14,172 nt of DNA, taken from Hydnum rufescens UP504. Its lineage: Eukaryota; Basidiomycota; Agaricomycetes; Cantharellales; Hydnaceae. Below, piece after piece: positions 1-6,527 of this stretch (position 1 is its first letter; every line of letters begins with the position of its first letter). The position numbers and the translations under genes were made by a program. The notes under the pieces are model-generated. The model saw only the letters and a list, made by a program, of their open reading frames with translations, had not been told where the DNA came from and did no database searches. Location of the stretch: positions 27,759 through 41,930 of the forward strand of contig MU129261.1 in assembly GCA_014904985.1 (NCBI GenBank), in the 5' to 3' direction.

Positions 1-45
1 ACAGGGGGGGGGGAGGGTTCATTTGGCGTGTGGTTCAGGGAGAGC

Positions 46-181
46 CTAGAATAAAGAATTATTAGTTAAGAAATTATAAAGTGATGCAAAAAGAGCAGCT
101 TTGCTGCTCTTTTTGCGCGGCTGCATCTATTAGGGGGGAGGAGACTCACCTTAAATATACCACACTGCCGCAGCGGGTGTG
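46..181 (-). repeat. Intron-like hairpin cassette, unit 1 (inverted)
   Basis: Read on the minus strand this has the full cassette order. A degraded hairpin A lies at 159-181, followed by the donor AAG|GTGAGT with the intron starting at 149. Hairpin B is perfect, with 14-bp arms at 86-99 and 103-116 and loop TTT. A branch-like CTTAACTAAT (61-70) and the acceptor TTCTAG|G (ending at 46) complete it, giving a 104-nt intron-like segment. Splicing is inferred from the signals only; the repeat structure is read directly. Confidence 0.7.
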
Positions 182-221
182 TTCCTGGCCCACTCATTGG
201 GTGGCCTGTCATTGTTTTGAT

Positions 222-352
222 CTGGAGTAATAAAGGCTACATTAGTATAAAGATTCACAGTAGTGCAAAAAGGTAGCTTGGGCTACTCTTTTGCGCTATT
301 GTATTTACTGAGACAAAAATTACTTATGACCACCCGCATCAGCGGGTGTGTG
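222..352 (-). repeat. Intron-like hairpin cassette, unit 2 (inverted, decayed)
   Basis: Same orientation as unit 1. Hairpin A is at 329-352 and an imperfect hairpin B has arms at 265-277 and 282-294. The branch-like TATACTAAT is at 241-249 on the minus strand, and the acceptor CAG ends at 222. The donor position reads ATAAGT instead of GTAAGT, so this unit is probably not spliceable now. The segment from that donor to the acceptor is 106 nt. Confidence 0.6.
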
Positions 353-521
353 GTCGTTGTCGTGTCGTGTGGTCGTGGTCATGTGGTCGTGGTCATGCAT
401 CATGGTCATGTGGTCGTGGTCATGCGGTCGTGGTTGTGCGCTGTTGCTGCTGCTGCTGCTGCTGTTGCTGTTGTGCTGCTGTTGCTGCTGCTGTTGTGTT
501 GCAGCTGCGCTGTTGCTGTTT
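349..521. repeat. Compound microsatellite (TGGTCR)n then (TGC/TGT)n
   Basis: Imperfect TGGTCG/TGGTCA hexamers cover about 349-432. They are followed by CTG/TTG triplets to about 521. The short open frames here in all phases (poly-Gln, poly-Cys, poly-Val) come from the repeat and are not annotated as genes. The tract starts inside the right arm of unit 2 hairpin A, so it probably expanded from the GTGTGTGGT sequence. Confidence 0.85.
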
Positions 522-549
522 CTTTGGTGTGTCATGGTCGTGCGGTGTT

Positions 550-917
550 TGGAGGGATAAAATCCCTACACCATAGAACACCATCCGAGCCAATTTTACA
601 ACCAACAAAGGACTGAATGTCCATCCGATTCTTAATTTTCACACCTTTCTTCATTGGAGAAACAGTCAACTTCTATACATTCCGAAACCCTCATTCCACG
701 TCGTTCCTTTGCTTAAGGGCGAAGAATTGTGATTTGTAATGACGCGGACTGTGCCTGGCCTTCGTTCTGGACCGCGGACCTGTCAACATGATTCAAAAAG
801 GGATTATGTCACTCTCAGAAATGACAATGCACCCGCCAATGGAGAGTCGCAAACGCGACCCGCAAAATGAAACCCAGAAACGAGGACGCACGACAGGGCC
901 CAGGGACCCCAGATGAA
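550..917. other. CpG-rich unique segment between the divergent cassettes
   Basis: There is no repeat or recognisable coding signal here. The segment keeps many CpGs, unlike sequence beyond 2750. It separates the left-pointing units 1-2 from the right-pointing units 3-11. Its right end (about 840-917) has the C/A-rich, exon-like composition found before the other cassettes. A promoter here is possible, but no TATA or other element is convincing. Confidence 0.4.
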
Positions 918-1049
918 CCACACACCCACTGAAGCGGGTGTGTGGTAATTTCAAGATAAGTATAATCATGCAAAGGGAGCAGTGTATGCTGCTCCTTCTG
1001 CATGGCTTTATTTTTTTATTTTTTTCTGTTACTAACACATTATTCCTAG
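918..1049 (+). repeat. Intron-like hairpin cassette, unit 3
   Basis: Hairpin A is at 918-945 with one mismatch. Hairpin B has arms at 968-982 and 989-1003 with two mismatches. A perfect yeast-type branch box TACTAAC is at 1030-1036 and the acceptor CCTAG ends at 1049. The usual donor position reads AAG|ATAAGT (starting at 956), a G-to-A change in the donor like that of unit 2; GTAATT at 945 is an alternative. Confidence 0.65.
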
Positions 1050-1110
1050 ATTTCACCTGCCTACAACCCCCGCAACCCCAGACCAAAACCAAACGCATGG
1101 TACAAACGAG

Positions 1111-1253
1111 TACCACACACCCACTTCTGTGGGTGTGGTACAACAAGGTAAATTTTGTTAAATTTCTATACGCACAGCGACGCAAAAGGAGCAGCGCAAG
1201 CTGCTCCTTTTGCGTCGCTTTGAATTCTTTTACTAACATCACTATCATTGTAG
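1111..1253 (+). repeat. Intron-like hairpin cassette, unit 4
   Basis: Hairpin A is at 1111-1140 and uses the CCCAC/GTGGG variant. The donor AAG|GTAAAT starts at 1148. Hairpin B is a perfect 19-bp stem (1177-1195 with 1200-1218) capped by GCAA, a GNRA-type tetraloop. The branch box TACTAAC is at 1231-1237 and the acceptor TTGTAG ends at 1253. The intron-like segment is 106 nt. Confidence 0.75.
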
Positions 1254-1352
1254 GATTCAAATCAAACCTCCCGAAACGACGACCCACCCCAACGGACACC
1301 CTTCCATATGCAAAACCGAGTACAAAGCACGTGACCAGGGTGCAAAATCGGT

Positions 1353-1490
1353 ACCACACACCCGCTTCAGCGGGTGTGTGGTGATATTAGGTACGTCTCA
1401 TCCCACTGGTGCCAAAAGAGCAGCAGAAGCTGCTCTTTTGGCACCTTTATTTTCTTTTTTTTACTAATGGATTATTATTTGTTGTTCTAG
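1353..1490 (+). repeat. Intron-like hairpin cassette, unit 5
   Basis: Hairpin A is perfect (1353-1382, 13-bp arms, loop TTCA). The donor TAG|GTACGT starts at 1391. Hairpin B has perfect 17-bp arms at 1408-1424 and 1429-1445 with loop AGAA. A T-run follows, then TACTAAT at 1462-1468 and the acceptor TTCTAG ending at 1490. The intron-like segment is 100 nt. Confidence 0.78.
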
Positions 1491-1603
1491 GCTCCTTTCC
1501 TTTGTGAAAACCCACCCGATGAGCACACAGGCGAGCCCCCAGTACGCGCAGCCACCCAAGCCCAAAGGCCCGCCCCCCGAAACAATGATTGACGAACCTG
1601 TGT

Positions 1604-1740
1604 ACCACACACCCGCTTCGGCAGGTGTGTGGTATTATTAGGTACGTCTAATTGCATCGGTGCCAAAAGAGCAGCAGAAGCTGCTCTTTTGGCACCTCTG
1701 TTTTCTTTTTTTACTAATGTACTATTATTTATTGTTCTAG
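1604..1740 (+). repeat. Intron-like hairpin cassette, unit 6
   Basis: Hairpin A is at 1604-1633 with one C·A mismatch (CCCGC facing GCAGG). The donor TAG|GTACGT starts at 1642. Hairpin B is a perfect 17-bp stem (1659-1675 with 1680-1696) with loop AGAA, identical to unit 5. TACTAAT is at about 1712-1718 and the acceptor TTCTAG ends at 1740. The intron-like segment is 99 nt. Confidence 0.78.
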
Positions 1741-1855
1741 GTTCCTTCCCCCCGTGAAAACCCACCTGACGAGCACATGGGCGAGCCCCCAGTACGCGCA
1801 GCCACCCAAGCAGAGAGGGCCTGCCCCCCGAACACGGCGATCGATGAAACCGCGT

Positions 1856-2009
1856 ACCACACACCCGCTGCGGCAGGTGTGTGGTAATACCCTGTAAGTT
1901 TTCAATTACAAGACCTACAAAAGCACCAAAAGAGCAGCAGAAGCTGCTCTTTTGGTGCTTCCTTTGTTTTTTTTAGAAAAATTAACGTGTTATTTACTGA
2001 TTGATCTAG
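1856..2009 (+). repeat. Intron-like hairpin cassette, unit 7
   Basis: Hairpin A is at 1856-1885 with the same C·A mismatch as unit 6. The donor CCT|GTAAGT starts at 1894. Hairpin B is a perfect 18-bp stem (1921-1938 with 1943-1960), loop AGAA, with a stem base that differs on both arms from units 5 and 6. ATTAACG and TTTACTGAT are weak branch candidates; the acceptor ATCTAG ends at 2009. The intron-like segment is 116 nt, the longest of the set. Confidence 0.72.
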
Positions 2010-2085
2010 GCCCTCTCCCAGCGCGAAAACCCCCGCACAACGCAACCCAATCCAAGAACCCGCGATCACAGTGCAAAAAATGAGT

Positions 2086-2219
2086 ACCACACACCCGCTT
2101 TGGCGGGTGTGTGGTAATTTTAAGGTGAGTACAACCGCGCAAGAGGAGCAACGTAGGCTGCTCCTTTTGCGTGGCTTTTCTTGTTTTTTTTTTACTTAAT
2201 GTATTATTTATTATTTTAG
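2086..2219 (+). repeat. Intron-like hairpin cassette, unit 8
   Basis: Hairpin A is perfect (2086-2115, loop TTTG). The donor AAG|GTGAGT starts at 2125. Hairpin B has arms at 2139-2150 and 2159-2170 with one mismatch. TACTTAAT lies near 2193 and the acceptor TTTTAG ends at 2219. The intron-like segment is 95 nt. Confidence 0.74.
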
Positions 2220-2342
2220 TTTGTCATCTGGACCCAACACCTGCGACCCGCCGAACGAACATGGGAGAACAACAACCCACCCGCCAAACGAATCCCACGA
2301 ATGGCAACGAGTCGAAACCACGATGCAAGCCCCGGACGAACC

Positions 2343-2479
2343 CACACCCGCCGAAGCGGGTGTGGTGATCTTTAAGGTAAGTATATATGTACATGTCCGA
2401 CTATGCAAAAGGAGCAGCAGGGGCTGCTCCTTTTGCCTGATTTTTCTTTTTTTAACTAACTTATTATTTATTATCATAG
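2343..2479 (+). repeat. Intron-like hairpin cassette, unit 9
   Basis: A shorter perfect hairpin A (2343-2364, 9-bp arms, loop CGAA) comes first. The consensus donor AAG|GTAAGT starts at 2377. Hairpin B has perfect 14-bp arms at 2405-2418 and 2423-2436 with loop AGGG. TAACTAAC (2453-2460) is a strong branch candidate and the acceptor CATAG ends at 2479. The intron-like segment is 103 nt. Confidence 0.76.
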
Positions 2480-2592
2480 GTATTCTTCTGAACCCACATC
2501 CCCCAACTGAAGCCACAACCCCGCCGAGTGAAAACATGTGACCATGGGTGAGGGGGAACCCCAACGGTGAAGCGCGAAATGACATCCCCGGT

Positions 2593-2675
2593 ACCACACA
2601 CCCACCCAAGTGGGTGTGTGGTGCTACTAGATAGTGGTTATTTTAATTTTTTTGTTCTTTGATTTCTATGGACAG
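2593..2675 (+). repeat. Short cassette, unit 10 (hairpin A only)
   Basis: Hairpin A is perfect (2593-2605 with 2610-2622, loop CCAA) and uses the CCCAC/GTGGG variant. There is no hairpin B. GCTACTAG, a T-rich stretch and ACAG at 2672-2675 follow, so the 3' half of the intron-like signal remains without the usual donor. The next copy starts 84 bp later. Confidence 0.6.
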
Positions 2676-2676
2676 T

Positions 2677-2740
2677 ACCACACACCTGCTAGAGCAGGTG
2701 TGTGGTGCTACTAAGTAGTCTTTTTTTTTGATTTCTACAG
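2677..2740 (+). repeat. Short cassette, unit 11 (hairpin A only)
   Basis: Hairpin A is perfect (2677-2689 with 2694-2706, loop TAGA) and uses a CCTGC/GCAGG variant. GCTACTAAG, a nine-T run and TTCTACAG ending at 2740 follow directly. Hairpin B is missing. If GCAG|GTGTGT inside the hairpin were a donor, the intron would be about 44 nt, near the lower limit for fungi; this is speculative. Confidence 0.6.
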
Positions 2741-3022
2741 AGTATGTGGTATACTTTTAAATAAATAAATAAATAAATAATAAGAATGAAACATGGGACT
2801 CCTGAATGAAACCCCGCTGACCCGGGTAGCATAAGTATAATATAGTGATAATAAATAAATAATTATAAATGGAAGATATTATCCCCGATAAGCCCATATG
2901 GCCTGCTGCAAGTCTGAGATTCTCTAAGTCCCAGTTTTGGCCAATTTTCGGCCATTTCGGCCAATTCTGGGCTAGGAGGTGAAATCATAAAAATGGCCAT
3001 TTCGGCCGAAATAGTGATGGGA
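2741..3022. other. AT-rich tail and GGCCATTTCGGCC repeats; no gene
   Basis: An (AAAT)n tract (about 2756-2783) directly follows the cassette array and a second AAATAAAT tract lies near 2850. The 13-mer GGCCATTTCGGCC occurs twice in direct orientation, at 2950-2962 and 2995-3007. The AAAT tract could be the 3' tail of a retroposed unit, but no other support was found. No coding sequence is seen. Confidence 0.55.
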
Positions 3023-3072
3023 CCTACTTAGGTACCATTATCTGCCCCGGAAGTGGTACCTAACTAGGTAGG
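3023..3072. repeat. Inverted repeat with TTAGGTACCA core
   Basis: The core arms TTAGGTACCA (3028-3037) and TGGTACCTAA (3054-3063) are perfect 10-bp inverted repeats around 16 nt. Flanking CCTAC and GTAGG extend the pairing with a 4-nt offset. It resembles the inverted repeat at 13144-13192. Confidence 0.65.
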
Positions 3073-3096
3073 CTTAGATGACTGACCAAGGTGATT

Positions 3097-3845
3097 TCCT
3101 GCACACAGCCTCCAACCTTCCAGAGCCTTCCGCCAGCTTCCATACCCTTCTGGATCCTCCTAGAGTACTGGCTCCACAGCCCATCAGTCAGCCTCCACAG
3201 CCACCATCACTAAGCCTCGCTAAGCTGATGCAGCCATGTTACGAATCCTGTGCACACCTCCACATGGCTATGCCCCAACTTCCATATGTATCCCCTTTAG
3301 TGAATGTACTTCCAAGGCAGTGTACGCCTGGGTACTCCAAAGGTGTCCAAAGTGTCGAAGGACCATAATGATGGGGATGGAGTACGGATTGGGATGGGTG
3401 GTGTGGATTCAGGGACTGGGGGCAGAGGAGGAGGAGGGGGAGTCTGGATTGGCAACTCCATGGACTCACATGGGGAGCAAGGGAATGACAGGTGCTGACA
3501 AGGGCGCCAATGCTGCCACTGGTTGACTACCCAGCCCATAGCCCATCAGTCGAGGCCCAAGAGTACGAGGGCAATAACAATAAGAGAAATGCCAATAATG
3601 GCAAGGATGACAATAACCCCCTGACTGAATGGAGGAAGAGAGGAGACAAGAGCATTTGAAGAACTAGGCGCCATATGATAGAGTCGACAAGGAATGATAC
3701 TCTGACAGGTAAGTCCACAAACGGAAGCAAATGTCAATTTGATCCTGACAGGATTGACCACAACATGTAGAGTCCCAGATTTTGGAGGCACTTCACATGG
3801 AGGGTTGGTTAGGACCCATAGCAATTGGTTCAAACTCTCAGTCGG
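3097..3845 (-). pseudogene. Membrane-protein pseudogene, copy A
   Basis: On the minus strand one frame runs from about 3845 to 3297 with a single internal TGA (3548-3546). It reads a possible extracellular part, then a strong membrane segment (VILAIIGISLIVIALVLLGLD, about 3545-3610), then a short tail with a proline run (LPIQTPPPPPLPP) and FGVP. After a frame change the last part (LEYPGVHCLGS... GSWG) continues to about 3239. The layout suggests a single-pass membrane protein with a cytoplasmic tail; the family is not recognised. The TGA-TGG pair just after the membrane segment aligns with CAG-CAG in copy B at 10925-11440, which fits two lost arginine codons, the expected basic stop-transfer residues. 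No confident start or signal peptide is visible; a TAG closes the frame at 3848-3846. Membrane topology is inference. Confidence 0.6.
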
Positions 3846-3849
3846 CTAG

Positions 3850-4020
3850 AGGGAACCAGTGTAAGAAAGTGCTAAGAATTGGACAAGTAAATCCTTATGG
3901 GCTGAGAGTAGTTGAACACATAGTGAAGGGAAGCATGTAGGGAGGTATGAAAGGGGGAGCAAGATGGTAGGGTATGAGAAGAACGAGGCAGAGACATTCG
4001 ATACATGTATGGATGCTGCG
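3850..4020. other. Non-coding spacer, nothing recognised
   Basis: Purine-rich sequence with a few CpGs and no supported feature. Confidence 0.4.
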
Positions 4021-4190
4021 GTTCAGGTTTAAACCTGTGGAACCTGAGTTTAAACCTGAACCTGACCCAGGTCAGGTTCCATTGGGGTCAGGTTTCATTT
4101 CATTTTCTTCAGGTCAGGTTCAGGTTTTGCCCTTGCCCTGAATCCAAAAACTGGTCTGAAACCAGGTTTAAACCTGAACCTGAAAGGTAG
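4021..4190. repeat. Palindrome cluster 1 (CAGGTTTAAACCTG family)
   Basis: The 14-bp perfect palindrome CAGGTTTAAACCTG occurs at 4024-4037 and 4163-4176. Many AACCTGACC / GGTCAGGTTCAGGTTTTGCCC fragments lie between them in both directions. Short open frames here are repeat artefacts. Confidence 0.75.
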
Positions 4191-4508
4191 GGTGTAGGGT
4201 CCATTCCATGTAAATTGACCACTATTCTGGCACCAAATCTGGCAATTTACACATGTGACTATAGTTCTGGAGTCATAAGTCACATGAATTGGCCATCAAA
4301 TGAGGTAATTGGTGTGGGTCACAAGTCACATGACAGAATGTAGTGACTAAATACCATCTCCAGAAGATGTGTGAGCAGTAAATTGAAGTGAAAGGGGGCT
4401 AGGAAGGAGATGTGGATCTAAAGCAGGATGTAAAGGGAGTGGCAGAGGCAGAGACTTGAGCAGAGGGTGTAGATATTCTGTAGTACCCCCTAAAAATGTT
4501 GGCTCCCC
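4191..4508. other. Spacer between palindrome clusters
   Basis: CpG-free and without a credible open frame. AAGTCACATGA recurs at about 4277 and 4324. Nothing else is supported. Confidence 0.4.
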
Positions 4509-4511
4509 TCA

Positions 4512-4675
4512 TACCTCAGGTTTCAGGTTTAAACCAGGTTTAAACCTGAACCTGACCTGAATGAGACCGAACCTCAGGTCAGGTTCAGGTTTTGCCCTCA
4601 TGGGTGATTTTGGAACCTGGTCAGGTTTAGGTTTTGCCCAAATTGGGCAAAACCTGACCAAAACCTGACCGTGGC
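4512..4675. repeat. Palindrome cluster 2 (CAGGTTTAAACCTG family)
   Basis: Another copy of CAGGTTTAAACCTG is at 4535-4548, and the GGTCAGGTTCAGGTTTTGCCC block recurs in the same orientation as in cluster 1. The cluster ends with a perfect 13-bp inverted repeat, AGGTTTTGCCCAA at 4629-4641 facing 4643-4655 across one base. Confidence 0.75.
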
Positions 4676-5044
4676 AACCATAGATACATGCACAACTCAA
4701 ACAAGTGCAGATGTGCAAGTTCCAGGAGAGTGTGGAGGGGATGCACTTTGTAGTGTGTCCTTAGTTCAACTGACTTGAAGATCCTACCTAGCCTGGCTAG
4801 ATAGTAATCCCACTTCCCATTTGGCCTGGCCTCACATGGAAGTGGAGTGGTTGGGTGGCAGAAGAAAGGCAGAGGATTACCTAAAATGGTGATAGTTAGC
4901 AGTCTAACCAATAGTGAGTACTCACTGCTCAGTTCTCATATTCTCACATTCCTACGAATGGCATGTTACTTTGACTCACTCTGGGAGCAAAACAATGTAG
5001 AATTCGATGGAAGAAGCCACGGGTTCGCTGAGGCAGCTCCCTAA
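4676..5044. other. Spacer up to the retroelement remnant; no gene
   Basis: Short open frames on both strands show no recognisable domain. The last 100 bp still contain at least four CpGs (4955-5030), whereas the adjoining retroelement has almost none. The 5' edge of that element is therefore placed near 5045. Confidence 0.4.
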
Positions 5045-5149
5045 CATTGCACAATGTATGTACATTATTATTACACAATCACTATACTACAGGATGGCAT
5101 GACACTCTTCACATGTATGATTATGGAGCCTATCCATGCATAAGCCACA

Positions 5150-6197
5150 TCAGTGGTCCACAAAACTCCCTCCATCTCCACATTACCTGACTCCATCCCT
5201 GCAGAGGAACATCAAGTCCTTGAAACACAACTTCCTGCAGAATACCATGAATTCCACAATGTCTTCACTGGTATGGCAGCCAGCTATCTCCCACTGCATT
5301 GAAAATATGACCTCAGATTCAACATTGAGGAGGGCCACGAAGTACCATGAGGACCCATATACCCCATGTCAGAGGCTGAACTCACCATGCTTCATGAATT
5401 CATCAACAAGTTCCTCTCAAAAGGGTTTATACTCACCCATCAACATCCCCCACAGGCACACTGATCCTATTCACAAAGAAGGGTGGTGGACTTCACCTTT
5501 GCATTGACTACCATGCACTCAATCAAATCATGAAAAAGAGTCACTATCCCCTCCCCCTCATCAACAAACTCCTCAATCAACTTTGCCACACCATGATTTA
5601 CACAAAGATCAGCCTTTGCAATGGATATTACAACATCTGAGTCACAGAGGGCCATGAATGGCTCACAGCATTCTGCATGCAGTACAGTGCATATGAGTGG
5701 CTCATCATGCCAATGGGCACAACCAATGTCCTGGCACAATTCCAATATTTTATGAATGACTTGTTCCATGGCATGGTTGATCTCTTCATCATTGTATATC
5801 TCAACAATATACTTATCTTCTGCAACTCATGAGATGAGCATTGTGACCACATTCATCATGTACTCCAATGTCTTCATGAAAGAAACCTCCACACCAAGAT
5901 ATCAAAGTGCACCTTCCACACAAACACTATTGAGTATCTCAGATTCATCATTACCCCCACTGGTGTGCAAATGGACCCTGAAAAATTCAACATGGTGCTC
6001 AGCTGGCCCATCCCCACCTCAGTAAAAGAGGTCCAGTCATTACTGGGCTTTGCAAACTTCTACTGCCACTTCATAGTGAACTATTCAGACCTTGCACACC
6101 CACTAATTTGTCTCACAAAAAAATATGAGACCTTCACCTGGAACAACCACACCCAATGAGTATTTGAGAGCATCAAGAACACATTCATCTCAGCCCC
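5150..6197 (+). pseudogene. pol: Ty3/Gypsy pol, reverse transcriptase part (decayed)
   Basis: Recognisable RT from about 5150, first in the frame of position 5162. It includes the linker motif EEGHEV.*GPIY and has stops at 5300-5302 (CAT-TGA, fits CGA) and 5348-5350. A shift near 5437-5442 moves to the frame of 5464, which reads LCIDYHALN, YPLPLI, MPMGTTN (family MPFGLTN), YLNNILI and LGFANFYCHFI. TGA stops interrupt it at 5638-5640, 5830-5832 and 6157-6159. All three catalytic aspartates are replaced: the motif A KIDL position reads KISL (AGC at 5611-5613) and YxDD reads YLNN (5797-5808). A one-base loss near 6197 then moves to the frame of RNase H. RT would copy element RNA into cDNA in virus-like particles; this copy cannot. 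Confidence 0.85.
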
Positions 6198-6527
6198 ATG
6201 CTTCACCACTTCAACCCTGAGCTATGCATCATCCTGGAAATGGATGTGTCAGACTACTCAACCACCACAATCCTCTCTCAAATTGATGAAAACAATGAGC
6301 TTTATCCTGTCACTTTCCACTCATGCTCACTGCACAACACAGAGCTAAACTATGACATCCATGACAAGGAGCTCCTTGCAATATTCAACACCTTTTGCAC
6401 TTGGCAAGCATACCTTGAAGGCACCATGCACACAATATCCATCATCACAGATCATAATAACCTGGAGTACTTCACCTCCACAAAACTTCTCACTTGCTGC
6501 CAAGCTTGATGGTCTGAGTACCTCTCC
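6198..6527 (+). pseudogene. pol: Ty3/Gypsy pol, RNase H domain
   Basis: In the frame of 6198 it reads HHFNPELCIILEMDVSD, then YDIHDKELLAI and TDHNNLEYF. The acidic residues expected of RNase H (Asp in MDVSD, Glu in DKELL, Asp in TDHNN) are all present. The frame stops at a TGA (6507-6509) in CCQA*WSEY, where the family has an arginine (RRQARW). CGC to TGC twice and CGA to TGA once explain it, all at CpG. The same frame continues without shift into the integrase at 6528-8258. RNase H would remove the RNA strand during reverse transcription. Confidence 0.85.

Noticed and set aside
263..616. Open frames in the microsatellite on both strands
   Set aside because: Poly-Gln, poly-Cys and poly-Val readings in all phases are a product of the simple repeat.
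938..1384. 148-codon plus-strand open frame across units 3-5
   Set aside because: It reads through hairpins and T-runs with no domain, and it ends at the hairpin A of unit 5 like other chance frames there.
1487..1864. Minus-strand frame over units 5-6
   Set aside because: It is created by the tandem duplication of GC-rich DNA; its repeated peptide comes from the palindromic hairpin.
1491..2376. Exon-like segments forming one continuous protein when joined
   Set aside because: Segments 5 to 8 each have an open phase, but I could not join them in a single frame; exon 9 meets a stop soon after the acceptor.
86..2436. Bacterial intrinsic terminators (hairpin B followed by T-run)
   Set aside because: The T-run is followed each time by a TACTAAC-like box and a TAG acceptor, and the rest of the window is fungal. 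The likeness is superficial.
918..2706. CRISPR array
   Set aside because: Repeats are palindromic and regular, but the spacing is about 84-250 bp, the intervening DNA includes a second conserved hairpin and T-run, and the context is eukaryotic.
46..2740. Mitochondrial double-hairpin elements as in some chytrids
   Set aside because: Nuclear spliceosomal signals accompany the hairpins, and the neighbouring DNA is nuclear transposon sequence.
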